The translations under genes and the position numbers were made by a program. Below the pieces are notes generated by a model. The model made no database searches and was not told where the DNA came from. It was given only the letters and a program-made list of their open reading frames with translations. Shown here in pieces: positions 24,358 through 35,650 of a stretch of DNA of 64,000 nucleotides. The stretch is from Petaurus breviceps papuanus (lineage: Eukaryota; Chordata; Mammalia; Diprotodontia; Petauridae). The DNA lies in NCBI GenBank assembly GCA_028583685.1, contig JAMXIF010000073.1, forward strand, positions 6,493,455 to 6,557,454, written 5' to 3'. How positions within the stretch are numbered: the stretch's first letter is position 1; the number at the start of each line of letters is the position of its first letter.

Positions 24358-24549
24358 CAGAGGCGTCAAACTCAGAAACTGAGTAACTAAACTAAACATC
24401 AGGATACCTAACACCACATGTTGACTTATTATTGTATTTGTATTTATCTCGTTCAATCTTTCCCAATTGCATTTTAATCTGGTTCAAGCCTCTCTTCCAG
24501 GGCATTGAGGCAGCACTGTGGACCCTGGGCAGCACGTTTGACACCTCTG
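24358..24549. mobile_element. hAT-type MITE with inverted ends
   Basis: 192 bp with near-perfect terminal inverted repeats, CAGAGGCGTCAAAC at the left and GTTTGACACCTCTG at the right. An 8-bp imperfect target duplication flanks it, GTGTACAC (24350-24357) and GTATACAT (24550-24557). The 8-bp duplication and end sequence fit a non-autonomous hAT element. Confidence 0.75.
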
Positions 24550-25017
24550 GTATACATACTGTTCTATCGCACACCCAATGTGTGGTGGACACATCTTTTC
24601 CATTGAAGGGAAACAATTGAACAAAAACAACAAATCTTCCAGCCTAAAGTTATTTCTACACTTTTCCCTTGGCTTAATGGGGAAAATGAAAGCTTGAGCC
24701 TTCTTTCAAAATGGAGTAAAGGTTTTAAACCCAAACTTAACTCTTCTCTAAATGTCTCCTTCCCCTCCCCCATCCCACTCCAGGAAGTGATTGCTATGAT
24801 TCACCTGGGGACAGTGTCTTCTCTTAGACATTCAAGATAGCACTTACAAAAGGGAAAGTGGTCCAGGAAGGCCCTGAGTAACGACTATGTGGGAATGTTA
24901 ACCCAAATCTGTATTTTAACATAGGTATGATCTTTTCCTTGTTCAAGATTTATGTGTTACCTGAAATTGTCTTAGGGCAGAGAGCCATGTTAGAGGATAT
25001 GGAGGCTATCCACTTTG

Positions 25018-25021
<4 letters not shown>

Positions 25022-25064
<43 letters not shown>

Positions 25065-25164
25065 NNNNNNNNNNNNNNNNNNNNNNNNNNNNNNNNNNNN
25101 NNNNNNNNNNNNNNNNNNNNNNNNNNNNNNNNNNNNNNNNNNNNNNNNNNNNNNNNNNNNNNNN

Positions 25165-25211
<47 letters not shown>

Positions 25212-25460
25212 CCTTTCTCTGTCTCTCTCTCTGTGTCTCTCTCCCTTTCTCTCTCTCTTTCTCTCTCTCTCTGTCTCTCTGTCTCTCTCCCTTTCTCTCT
25301 TTCTGTCTCTATCTCTCTCTGCCCCTCCCTCCCCCTCTCTCTCTCTCTGTGTCTCTGTCTCTCTGCCTCTGTGTGTGTGTGTATCTCTCTGTCTCTCCAC
25401 CTCTGTGTGTGTATCTCTGTCTGTCTCTCTGTGTATCTCTGTCTCTGTCTCTCTCTGAGA
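25022..25460. repeat. (CT)n microsatellite region
   Basis: Pure CT from 25022 to the gap, then CT/CTGT/CCTT variants to 25460. Long frames of Ser-Leu or Arg-Glu repeats across it are artefacts of the repeat. Confidence 0.97.
25065..25164. other. Assembly gap, 100 N
   Basis: Exactly 100 undetermined bases within the CT tract. A round 100 is the usual placeholder for a gap of unknown size. Confidence 0.98.
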
Positions 25461-25514
25461 GATATATTAAATAAAATGGTTTCTGGCAGATTTGAGTCTA
25501 AAACTTAGAGCATA

Positions 25515-25925
25515 TGATTAGTATTATTTTTTCTTCCATCAAGTCTTTATTTATGTTCCCCTTTCATTACTCACTGTTTCTGTGTATTCTTCAGATTTAC
25601 TTCAGTTTTTTTATTTACATAATTTTAGTGAGTGCATATATTCTCTTTTTGGTTCTACTTTCTTTACTCTGCATCACTTCAAGAAAATTTTTCCATATTT
25701 CTTTATATGGATATTTGTTATCTTCATGGAACAAAAATATTACTCTTTATCACAATTTGTTCAAACACTGCCTACTCATTAGACAGTATAGTCATTTTCA
25801 TACTTTTGCATTTACAAAAATGCTGACAAAAGTATTTTGTACAAATTACTTTTTCTTTACAATAGCATACCTCTTCCAACAATAGAATTGCTGGATTAAA
25901 GGGAATAAATAGCTGAGTTCTGTTT
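25515..25925 (-). mobile_element. L1 3' end, antisense
   Basis: caaaaatattactctttatc, tatttgtta, and attgctggattaaagggaat are the reverse L1 3' wording shared with 16290-16870 and 44210-44960. Confidence 0.6.
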
Positions 25926-26139
25926 TAATTCTTAGAGAGATAGGGAGGGACAGAGACGGAGGAGGAGGAGGAGAGGTAGGAGGAAGTCAGAAATAGACAT
26001 ACACATATTGCTTTCCAAAAAGATGCATGATATTTCACAATTTATCCAGCAATGCCTTAGCATGCCTGTTTTTACATGGCCTTGTGAACACTGAAATTTA
26101 TCACTTGAAATTATCTTTTCTTATGTAATTTGTAGAAGA

Positions 26140-26385
26140 TGTAAAGGCAGCGGTTGAACAGATAGACTGGTAGATCTAGAGTTGGGAACATCTGGGTCCA
26201 AATCTCAATCTTGATACATACAAATGTGTGACCAAAGGCAAGTTAGTTTTCTTATCTGTAGTACAGAGAGAAATATGCCTGTAGGAAATACCCCTACAGG
26301 ATTGTGGTTCAAATGAAATATCAAATAGAAGACACTTTGAAAATGAGAAGGCATTATATACACGTCAGTTATTATCTCTGAGTTT
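26140..26385 (+). repeat. MIR
   Basis: aacatctgggtccaaatctc, atgtgtgaccaaaggcaagt, and a decayed 3' part. Confidence 0.6.
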
Positions 26386-26454
26386 TTTTATTTACATTCT
26401 TTTACCAAAGAAACTACTTTCTCATAAAGTTTTTGATCATCTGTATATCTATTT

Positions 26455-26545
26455 TCAATATAGGTCAATAAGCCATTTATTTTGTGCTTGCTTCATGAAA
26501 AGTACTGTACTAAGTGCCAAAAATACAGTGATGAAAAGTGAAATA
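26455..26545 (-). repeat. L2 3' end, antisense
   Basis: aataagccatttattttgtg and agtactgtactaagtgccaa. Confidence 0.55.
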
Positions 26546-26928
26546 ATTCCCAACTTTATGTGTGTGTCTATATGTGTGTATATGTGCACATATAGAGAGA
26601 AGATATGTATGTAGACACAGATATAGATAAATATAAATAGATATTGATGTTCCCTCAAACCCAGGTTCATCAGCTTCCTCAGTTCATCTAGCTTTTTCCT
26701 TCACTCCATTGCCATCATATATAGAGACATTTACACTGCCATCACTCACAAATGTACAACTTTCATTATCAGAAATTCCTCTCTCTGACCATATCCTCCT
26801 ATTCTGCCATCTTTTCTTATCCCTCACTCCTAAACTTTTCATTTGTCTTCACTGTGACCTCCAGTCCCTCTATTCCCCAGGGCTATCCCAGACCATCAGC
26901 CTTGTTCTAACATCACTTTCCTCCCTTC

Positions 26929-27103
26929 TTTTTTTTTTTGGAGGGGGAAAGGGATAATTGGGCAATTAAAAAGGCAATTGGGGTTAAGTGACTAGCCCAA
27001 GGTCACACAGCTAATAAGTGTTAAGTATCTGAGGCCAGATTTGAACTCAAGTCCTCCTGACTCCAGGGCCACTGCTTTATTCTCTGCACCACCTAGATGC
27101 ACC
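26929..27103 (-). mobile_element. WSINE1-like SINE
   Basis: T-run (poly-A tail) at left, ggcaattggggttaagtgac, gatttgaactcaagtcctcc (B box), head ending cacctagatgcacc. Lies in L2. Confidence 0.85.
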
Positions 27104-27245
27104 TTTCACTCTAATTTTTTATTTCTCTTTAACTGGATACTTTTGATGTCTAAAAATATTCCCAGGTTTCCCTTAATCTTTTAAAAAAAATCCATTCAAC
27201 TTTTGCATACCCTCAAACTATTATTCTCTATCTCACCTACCTTTC

Positions 27246-27936
27246 TTTTAAAAAAAATAGAAATTATTCTATTTAATCCACAAACTTTACATACCTTTAT
27301 TTTTTTAAAAGACAAAAAAACAAAATAAGATAAAATGATGAAAACATGACAATATCCAAAATTGAGACCCTTCCACTTTTCAAAAGCAAGAGCACTGAAA
27401 GTTCAGTCTACCAACTGGAGAAACCCTAACAAGACAATAATTATGAATGGGGCAATGATATCATTTCACAAACAGAATTTTATATAACTGAAGGAATCTA
27501 TTTGGGGCATACCTGTCCTTATAAGCAAATGGAGGGTGGGTGGGGGTGCTAACAAGACAGGAAAAAAATGAAATTTCAGGGTTCCAAATCAATTAGTTAC
27601 AACGGTGTAAGCCCACAGTGTCCTAGCAAACAGCATGAATTCATTTTCTGGACTATCCTAAGGGCTCTAATCTTGATTCACTTCAGCATATATGACAGCA
27701 ACAGGAAAGACTATGGCATTAAAAATTCTTCTGTTAACTTCTGGGGAACAGTGGTCTTTCTCCTGAGCAGCTTCAAGGTAAAAGTCTCATACCTTAAATG
27801 GGGAGGGAGGGTTGCAAGAATTGAACAAGAACTTAAAAGACTGGTACAGGATTTAAAGGAGCCAGATGGTTGTTAGCCATAAACTCTTTTTTTTAATTTC
27901 ACCTTAAAAATGCCTCACTCTAAATGCAGAAAATTT
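27246..27936 (-). other. 691-bp insert of unknown origin in L2
   Basis: Flanked by a 34-bp direct repeat with 3 mismatches (27212-27245 and 27937-27970). Read on the minus strand it is U-rich and ends with an AATAAA-like hexamer near 27300, as a retroposed 3' UTR would. On the plus strand 27568-27876 is open for 102 codons and ends in a charged RIEQELKRLVQDLKEPDGC. I do not recognise that protein. Confidence 0.4.
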
Positions 27937-28862
27937 CTCAAACTATTATTCTATATCTTGCCTACCTTTCAAAACTAAGCTCACTAAACAAGTCATTTTT
28001 TCTCCCTGCTTTAATTTCCATAGCTTTCATTACTTGGTAACTGCTCATCTGTAACTGCTCTCTCTAAAGTCATTAATAATCTTTGATAATTGCCAGATTC
28101 AATTAACTTTTTTCAGTCTTCATCTTTCTTGAACACTTGACAGCACTATAGCATTTGACTCTATTGACCACCTCTCTCTTTCTGGATATGTTCTTCTCTT
28201 TGGGATATTTTTTTCCTTTCTCTCTCTATTTTTCTATTTTCTATTATTCTTTGATGCAATTTCTCTTATTTCTCTTCCTATATGTTTGGCAACTCCCCTT
28301 CTTTGATGCATCATCATCTGCATCACACTTCCTAATTAGGGGTATATCCCAACATTCTGTCTTGGGTCCTCTGCTATCTACTATCTCCCTTATTAACATC
28401 ACCAACTCCCATGGGTTCAAGTATCATCTCTATGAAGATAACTCCCTGCCCTAGCTTCTTTCCTCAGTTTTAGTCCAGAATCATTAATCGCTTACTGGTT
28501 ATTTCTAATTCATTGTCCAATAGGCATCTCAGTTTAATTCAGTGTATCCAAAATAGAAGTCTTTATCTTTCCCCAAAAAGGAAATTCTCTTCCTGACTTA
28601 TGTATTTCTGTCCAGGGTGCTACAGCCTTCCAGTCCACAACTTAAGAATTATCCTCATGTTGCTCACCCCCATGAGTTTAAAAGTTTACCTGCACAACAT
28701 CTCTTGTATCTCTCCCCTTCCCTCTACTCTCAAGACCACCACTCTAAGTCAGGTCTTTATGACTTCTCACTTGGGCTGTTGTAATAATCTCCTACGTAGG
28801 CTCCCCTCTTCAATACTTGCTCCCTAATTCTTTCTCCAGCCAGCTGCCAAAGCAATATTCTT

Positions 28863-29008
28863 TTTTTTCTTGCTTTTTGGAGGGCAATTGAGGTTAAGTA
28901 ACTTGCCCAAGGTCACACAGCTAGTAAGTGTTATGTGTCTGAGGCCGGATTTTAATTCAGGTCCTCCTGACTGCAGATTCACTGTGCCACCTAGCCACCC
29001 CCTCAAAC
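28863..29008 (-). mobile_element. WSINE1-like SINE with target duplication
   Basis: Tail T-run, ttgcccaaggtcacacagct, head cactgtgccacctagccacc. Target duplication CAATATTCTT at 28853-28862 and 29009-29018. It splits an L2 sentence that reads on continuously on both sides. Confidence 0.88.
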
Positions 29009-30534
29009 CAATATTCTTAAAGCATATGTCTGACCATGACACTTCCCTGATCAAAAAGTTCCAGTGGCTCCTTGTTGCCTCTAGGACAAAATACGAATTC
29101 TGCTGTTCGGCATTTAAAGCCCTTCACAATCGAACACCATCCAATCTCTCCAGGTTTATTACACATTACTCCCCATTATGAATTCTACATTTCATACAAA
29201 CGGCCCCTCTTGCTCTTCCTCATGTGTGTCATTCCATCTCTTATTACCCTCTGCCTCTTAGATTCTCTCTCCTCTTACCAGTTCAAATGCTACCTCTTAC
29301 ATAAGGCTTTTCCTGACCACAGGCCGATCTGCTAGGGCCCCTTTCCCATTACAGTGTTATGGGACATTCCTCTATATTCCATTTACTTTCTATATAGTTT
29401 GCTTTTATGAATCTGTGTGCATCAGTTCCCCACCCAACCACCAAGAAAATGTAAGTTTCTTGAGGGCAGGGACTATTATTTTTATCTCTGCAGTCCCAGG
29501 GTCTGATAGAGTGCCTGCTAGATATTAAGCATTTAATAAATGTTCGTTGATGTGACTGATTGATTAATTAACCTCTGTTCCTTCTTCTTAGTACAGTGAG
29601 ATTTAAGATAACCCTAATGGAAAACCTTATATGACCTGACAAACAGAGGGCTCCTCAAAAAGGCAAATAGTGCCAAGTTTCTTTCTGAGCACCATGAAAA
29701 GAGTGGACTTATCCTATTAAGGGGTCTTTCATTAGTTGTTCACTTCCTCCTTCTTTTGTTGTGAGCACGGGAAAATTCCATGTAGCCTGATCCTTCTACA
29801 GCCTTAGCAGCATCTATATCAAGCGGCAAGCAATGGGATGAAGCAGTTCTCCCTAGGACTCTTGTGAGTCACACATCACTTTGATAATAGCAGACTACCT
29901 GTGATTTCAACAAAGGAAAATTCTGTCTTCAAAACTGCTCTCCCAGCACTGAGACCACAAAACTCAAAAACCCCACAAGAGAAAGTAAAGAAGTCAGGAT
30001 ACCCAAAGGGAATTCAAGAGAGACCTTTCCAGTCTGTGAGTATTGTATATATTGTGTTTGTTTTATCCTACTGGGAGGCTAGTACATGAAAACAAGACAG
30101 ACTTAGAAGAACATGGAGCTAAATTCCTTGTTTCCATCTTAGGAAGAAAACACTTTCCTAAACTGTGAATGGGAGGCTATTCCTCCTATATCTTCCCCCT
30201 GGATTTTCAATAACTGTTAGATAGTTGTGAGAAATAACTTAAGTGCTGAAATTCCATGGAAGGGATAATACAGTCTTCTAAATTCTTGGATCCTCAGCAA
30301 TACATTTCATGGAAGACTCCCTTAACCCTTCACTCCTGGGCAAGCTGCCCAGTGGATAATGGCCTCATCTTTTTCTGCCTAAAGCAGGGACATTTCTGTT
30401 TAGTTTGTTTGGTTTTTACTCATAAATACATGTAGTAAAAACACGCCGTGAAGTATAGAGCCAGAAAAATGTCTCTAGTATCACATTTGGCCCTTTTCTA
30501 TTACTCCTATTTCCTGGCTTATGTTACCACCCCA

Positions 30535-30630
30535 TTTAAATCCCATCTCTGACATTAACTGTCTGTATGATCTTGGGCAGGTCACTTAAATCCCTGGGCT
30601 TCATTTTCCTCACTTTAAAATGAGGGAGTG
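30535..30630 (+). repeat. MIR
   Basis: tgtatgatcttgggcaggtc, acttaaatccctgggcttca, ttttcctcactttaaaatga. Confidence 0.75.
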
Positions 30631-30631
30631 G

Positions 30632-30789
30632 GGCGACTAAGTGGCGCAGTGAATAGAGCACCAGCCCTGGAGTCTGGAGGACCTGAGTTCAAATCCGGAT
30701 TCAGACATTTAACACAAAAACTAGCCTGTAACATTGGGCAAGTCACTTAACTCCAATTGCCCTACCTTCCCCCCTCCAAAAAAAAAAAA
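30632..30789 (+). mobile_element. WSINE1-like SINE inserted in MIR
   Basis: Head gcgactaagtggcgcagtga, B box gagttcaaatccgg, tail of 13 A. Short AGTGG duplication at both ends. Confidence 0.88.
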
Positions 30790-30829
30790 AGTGGTTACTA
30801 TAGACAGACAGATGCCTCTATGAACTAGG

Positions 30830-31020
30830 TATGGTAAAGAGGATAGAGAAGGAGATTTGGAGTCAAGAAGACCTAGATTCGAATCCCACTTCAGACACTT
30901 GTTGGCTGTGTAACCCTGGGAAAAAAATCACTTAACCTCTCTCTGCCTTAGTTTCTTCGTCTATAAAATGTGAAGAATAGCACCAACTTCACAGAGTTGC
31001 TGTGAGAATAAACATATGTG
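30830..31020 (+). repeat. MIR
   Basis: gtcaagaagacctagattcg, gttggctgtgtaaccctggg, cttagtttcttcgtctataa. Confidence 0.8.
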
Positions 31021-31244
31021 AATTACATTATTATTAAAAATAATTATTTATAAATTATAAATATAAATTATATATAAATGACATTCTATATTAAAGAAAA
31101 TATATATATATAAAGTGTTTTATAAAATTTAAAACTCCATATAAGTGTTAGACATTGTTGATAGGCTACATGGCTGAGTAATAGTGCAGGCAATACAATC
31201 AGCTAAATCACCTATGTATGCAAGAGAAAATACATCTTCAGCCT

Positions 31245-31445
31245 GAGAAAATATCATAGAGTGCATGGAGCAAGTAAGACCTAGGTTCGAATCTCTCTTC
31301 AGATACTTAGTACTAGCTGAGTGATTGTGAGCAAGACACTGAACTACTTTCAACTTCTGTTTCTTCATTTGTAAAATGAAGATAACATTCCAGGTTGTTA
31401 TAAGGATAAAATGAGATAAAACTTTGTAAACCTTAAAGTCGCATA
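31245..31445 (+). repeat. MIR
   Basis: taagacctaggttcgaatct, ttctgtttcttcatttgtaa, then aatgaagataacattccagg. Confidence 0.75.
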
Positions 31446-31459
31446 TAGAAGTTATTATT

Positions 31460-31610
31460 GAGGTGGCTAGGTGGCAAAGTGAATAGAGCACCAGTCCTGG
31501 AATCAGGAGGACCTGAGTTCAAAACCAACCTCAGACACTTGACACTTAACTAGCTGTGTGACCTTGGGCAAGTCACTTGACCCCAATTGCCTTGCCTTCT
31601 CCCCTTCCCA

Positions 31611-31614
<4 letters not shown>
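31460..31614 (+). mobile_element. WSINE1-like SINE beside (TTA)n
   Basis: Head ggtggctaggtggcaaagtg, B box and a short tail. Target duplication AGTTATTATT at 31450-31459, repeated at 31615 where it has grown into a (TTA)n run to 31657. Confidence 0.88.

Positions 31615-31657
<43 letters not shown>
31615..31657. repeat. (TTA)n microsatellite
   Basis: About 13 units starting in the right-hand target duplication of the preceding SINE. Confidence 0.9.
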
Positions 31658-32324
31658 TATCTATACAAATCTATGGTTTGAGTCTTCCTTCTGATCACCC
31701 TACCAGCTTACTACCTCACAGGAAAGAAACAGGCCTAACAAGTTCCTTCGTCAAATATTACATTAAGCCTCCCAAAACATAAAAATATCTGCCTAAACTT
31801 GTGATCAGTAGGATTATTTCAATATTTCAAAAGATAATGAAATTATGTTGATGTAGGAATTCAATCTTCCAAAAGAGTTCATAAGTTCATTACTGCCTTT
31901 GGAGATGTATTCATGAGTTTCTTTGGGCAAAAAAAATCAGATTAAGGGACCTTAATTTCATTACTTAAGCCTTATTAAAGGACGTTATCTTCATTGCCTT
32001 CTTTTGGTATGAGAACAGGTGAATTCAGTGTAGCATAATCCTTCTCCTACCTTTACCAAGTACTATATTGAAGAAGTAAGAAATGAAATGAGACAAGATC
32101 AATTCTCCCAAGACTCTCAAATGATGTGTTTCTCTGATTTCAGCAGGGCCTCAATCATCTCCAAAAAAAATGCATCCCTGGCACCACACATGAAGATTTT
32201 CTAGCTTGCAGGGGCCATAGTGAAAATAGCATCAGCAGCAGCAGTGAAGAATTAGTAGGGATACAGAATAGGGATTATTAGTAGGGATGCAGAATAGGGA
32301 TACTCCAGACATCTGATAGACTGG

Positions 32325-32480
32325 AGGCTCCTTCAGGGCAGAGGTGGGTTTGTTTTTTTCTTGCTATATGTAGCACATAGGCTTTCTATTTGTCTTGCTA
32401 TACTAGCTATCCTAGCACACAGTGCAGTATCTGGAAAATAAAGTAGATGCTTCATAAATGTCTGTTAATTAATTAATTAA
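32325..32480 (+). repeat. L2 3' end
   Basis: ggaggctccttcagggcaga, tcctagcacacagtgcagta, gcttcataaatgtctgttaa. Confidence 0.7.
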
Positions 32481-32659
32481 ATTAGACGAGATCCTATCTG
32501 CTGAGCTCATAGTCTGAAGCAGATAAAAAAAAAAATATATATATATATAATTAAATCCATCTACTATTAAACTTCATAGTTATGTTTATAACTCAGAAAT
32601 AAGACTGAAAGGATGATGCTATATTTTCATAAATGGAAGGAAGAATTACCTTCTTGATG

Positions 32660-32745
32660 TTCAGATTTTCCTGAGTTCAAATCTGGCCTGACACTTACTA
32701 GCTGTGTGACCTTGAGCAAGTCATTCAACTCTCCTCTTTGATCAC
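32660..32745 (+). repeat. MIR-core fragment
   Basis: ctgagttcaaatctggcctg and gctgtgtgaccttgagcaag. Confidence 0.7.
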
Positions 32746-32827
32746 AAAATCAAGTCATGATTGGGGGGGGGACATTATGTAATATAGAATGTTAGAGCTT
32801 AATAAGGGACCTAGAAGATCATCTATC

Positions 32828-33025
32828 CCAAGGGTTCTTCATCTTTTTTGTGTCATAGATCACTTTGGGAGTCCAGTGCAACCTATGGATCTCTTCTCAG
32901 AATAATGTTTTTAAATCCATAAAATGAAATATATGCAACTACAAAGTAAAATAATTTTTGAAATGCAATTATCATAATATATTTTAAAACAATTTTGCAG
33001 ACCTCAGTTTAAGAATCCCTGCTGG
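32828..33025. mobile_element. hAT-like MITE, first of three
   Basis: Starts aagggttcttcatctttttt and ends ctcagtttaagaatccctgc, roughly inverted ends. The interior tctcagaataatgtttttaa is shared with the copies at 33272 and 34183. Confidence 0.6.
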
Positions 33026-33271
33026 ATACATCTTTTTATGATATATAAACAAGTTTAGCATCTTTAGTCTAATGTGATCGAATAATTTATTATAAAGAGC
33101 CAATTCAGTTTGGTGTGATCTCCAGTTTTCCTCCTAGTGACCAATAATACAACAAAATTTGTAAGTTTGGGTCATTCAAATACAAGTAAATATTTTATGA
33201 AGATAACTAACAGAGATGGCTGTACCTTCGTTTCTTGCCATTGTGAGTAATGGTCTGTTATCCCATAGAAT

Positions 33272-33458
33272 AGGAGGTCTTAACTGTTTTTGTGTCATGT
33301 ATTCCTCTGGCAATCTGGTGAACCCTATGGACCTTTTCTTGAATTATATTTTGAGATGCAAATGTGATACATAGGATTATGAAGGGAATATAGCTGTCAG
33401 AATACATAAATAGTTTAAGAAAATTTCACAGACCCCAGGTTAAGAAACCTGAGCTAGC
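33272..33458. mobile_element. hAT-like MITE, second of three
   Basis: aggtcttaactgtttttgtg to cccaggttaagaaacctgag, inverted ends, interior cctctggcaatctggtgaac. Same family and orientation as the copy at 32828. Confidence 0.6.
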
Positions 33459-33539
33459 AGAATATCAAAGTCCACAAGCTTTGTAGCAAATTGGTTAGGA
33501 CACAGAAACTATCATTTTGGTATAGGGAACTCCCAGGGA

Positions 33540-33725
33540 AGACATTCCCCTCCACCAGTGCAGATAAACAGCTTATCCATGAATTATAGTCTTAGAAAGT
33601 TGCCTAGATCACTGAAAGGTTAAGTGACTTGCCCAGCATCACACAGACAGTATACGTTACAGGCAAGACTTGAACCTAGGTCTCAAAGACCAGATCTCTA
33701 TTACCTCTTTGATAATAGACTGTAT
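33540..33725 (-). repeat. MIR-type SINE, antisense
   Basis: agtcttagaaagttgcctag, gttaagtgacttgcccagca, gacttgaacctaggtctcaa. The same subfamily occurs at 40560-40750, 60446-61160 and 61805-62050. Confidence 0.7.
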
Positions 33726-33799
33726 CTTAAATTCTTCTGAGCCCCACCTAGAAAGCAGTGAATATCAAACAGGGGGAGTATTAATCCATAAGATCATAG

Positions 33800-33965
33800 A
33801 TTGCATGATTAGAGCTAACTCATTTCATAAAAGAGGAAACTGAGATTCAGAGAGACAAAGTGATTTCCCCAAGAGGAAACAAATAAAAAGGAGCCAAGCA
33901 AGGATTTAAACCCAATTCTATTCAGGACTTCTTCCTCTAAACCATCATGCCTCTCAGTTGTCAGA
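33800..33965 (-). repeat. MIR, antisense
   Basis: aagaggaaactgagattcag, gatttccccaagaggaaaca, then aggatttaaacccaattc. Confidence 0.65.
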
Positions 33966-34029
33966 TGACATAAGTTCCATTTCACATGAAGTATCAATTG
34001 CCCTAAGACTCCAATCACTGTCTGTCACT

Positions 34030-34115
34030 CCTCTCCAAAATGCTCTTCCTTGGTCATAACTCTACTAGAATGGAAGCTTCTCAAGGGCTAGGGCTATATA
34101 ACTTGTTTCTTCAGA
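34030..34115 (+). repeat. L2 3' fragment
   Basis: gaatggaagcttctcaaggg ctagggc matches the L2 3' phrase. Confidence 0.5.
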
Positions 34116-34182
34116 TCCACTGGATTTGCCACTGTGCCACACTGTCCAAATCCTGCCACTGATAGAGATCATCTAGTATAAA

Positions 34183-34362
34183 GGTTTTTACCCTGAGGTC
34201 TGTGAACTTGTTTTATAAATGTTTTAACAAATTAATTTCCTTTCTAATCCTATGTGTTTTATTTTATGCATTTAGCAATATTTTTCTTAGAAAGGGATCA
34301 TAGACTTTACCAAATGCCAAGGAGCCTTGACTCCACCAAAAAAGGTTATGAAACCCAGAAAA
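34183..34362. mobile_element. hAT-like MITE, third of three
   Basis: Opposite orientation to the two before it: ggtttttaccctgaggtctg to ccaaaaaaggttatgaaacc, interior ctaatcctatgtgttttatt. Confidence 0.6.
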
Positions 34363-34480
34363 TATCCCCAACCCCAGTCCATAAATATATACCTTAACTT
34401 CCTAGTACTTTAATTTGCTTGTCAGGAAAATGCAGTCATTAGCATCCAACTATTTCTTTCTGCATCAGAATATTGGACCA

Positions 34481-34647
34481 AGGGGCAGCTAGGTGGTGCA
34501 GTGAGTAGAGCACCGGCCCTGGAGTCAGGAGGACCTGAGTTCGGATCCGGCCTCAGTCACTTAACACACCCACCCAAAAAAAACTAGCTGTGTGACCTTG
34601 GGCAAGTTACTTAACCCCAACTGCCCTCCAAAAAGCAAAAAAAAAAA
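34481..34647 (+). mobile_element. WSINE1-like SINE with 14-bp target duplication
   Basis: Near-consensus copy: head ggggcagctaggtggtgcag, B box gagttcggatccgg, tail ctccaaaaagc and A-run. Perfect duplication AGAATATTGGACCA at 34467-34480 and 34648-34661. Confidence 0.95.
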
Positions 34648-34754
34648 AGAATATTGGACCAGGATCACTAAGTGATGGGGTATGCAAAGCCTGCAGTACA
34701 ATTTAACATTTAGGGAGGTACACAGACTTTTCTTAATAACTTTAATACAATATA

Positions 34755-34800
34755 TTTTTGGAGGAGGGAAGGCAAGGCAATTGGGGTTAAGTGGCTTTTA
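34755..34800 (-). mobile_element. WSINE1-like SINE 3' fragment
   Basis: tttttggaggagggaaggca and aggcaattggggttaagtgg, the tail end only, antisense. Confidence 0.6.
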
Positions 34801-35454
34801 TAATAAAATATGATTTAATTAACTCAACTTTCATAAATTTTTTATTTTTTTATTTTTATTTTTATCAAGAATGCTCTTCTATGATAAGACTCCATTTTGA
34901 ATTTTCTAAATTTTCTGATAATTTTCTTGTAAGTTGATATTAATGTGATAAGTGTTTAGACTGCTAATGTCAATGTAGATTGTATATTGCCATCTAATTG
35001 AAATCAAAATAAAGCACACTGCATTGTACCTTATGACATTAGAAGTCCACTTTTCTCTTCTTGTTTTGGCATGAGGGATATGAATCAGTCATGCAAAAAA
35101 TAATAGAAGTATCACATTACATTAAAACGTATGGGAATTGAAATGCTATCCAGTTATGACTGTGTCACTGGGATTTGCCTTGCACCGAGGAAGAGTGAGA
35201 AGCGAGGAGAACGCTACATACCATGTCATTCAAACAACTCACCACTGCTTTTGTTAGCACAGACATAGCCATAGACAATAAGTAAATGAATGGCTGTAGA
35301 ATGAACACTGAAATTTGAATTTCATATAATTTTCATAATTCACAAAATGCCATTCCCCTTTTGATTGTCTTTCAAACATTTATAATGTAAAAACTATTCT
35401 TAGACTGTGGGCCTTCTAAAGACAGGCTTTGACAGAAAACCATAGTTTGCTGAT

Positions 35455-35650
35455 GCATGGTTTAGTGAAAAGAACTCTGGATTTATTCTGGACTAGAAAG
35501 ACCTGAATTCAAATCCTGGTTCTGTCACTTCCTCCCTATGTGAGTTTAGACAAGTCATCAGATTTTCTGGGTCTCAGTTTTCTCATATATAAAATCAACA
35601 GGCTAGATTTAGATGAGCTCTGAGAAGACTTCCAGGTCTAAAACCTCACC
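35455..35650 (+). repeat. MIR
   Basis: gaaagacctgaattcaaatc, ctggttctgtcacttcctcc, tgggtctcagttttctcata, cttccaggtcta. Confidence 0.75.

Larger units (their letters stand above)
26650..29575 (+). repeat. Long L2 element, interrupted three times
   Basis: Runs through L2 ORF2 (tctgaccatatcctcctatt; agcatttgactctattgacc; cttgggtcctctgctatcta; gttccagtggctccttgttg; atttaaagcccttcacaatc) to a textbook 3' end (cttgagggcagggactatta, then catttaataaatgttcgttg). SINEs at 26929-27103 and 28863-29008 and a 691-bp insert at 27246-27936 break it. Heavily mutated, no usable frame. Confidence 0.75.

Noticed and set aside
24927-25508. Long open frames of Ser-Leu or Arg-Glu repeats across the CT tract
   Set aside because: They are the translation of a dinucleotide repeat and run through a block of N.
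25914-25980. Purine-rich (GGA)n patch as a regulatory element
   Set aside because: Short low-complexity sequence with no promoter context.
30632-30789. tRNA-like heads of the SINEs as tRNA genes
   Set aside because: A- and B-box-like sequences are present, but they are followed by SINE core and tail and do not fold as a complete tRNA.
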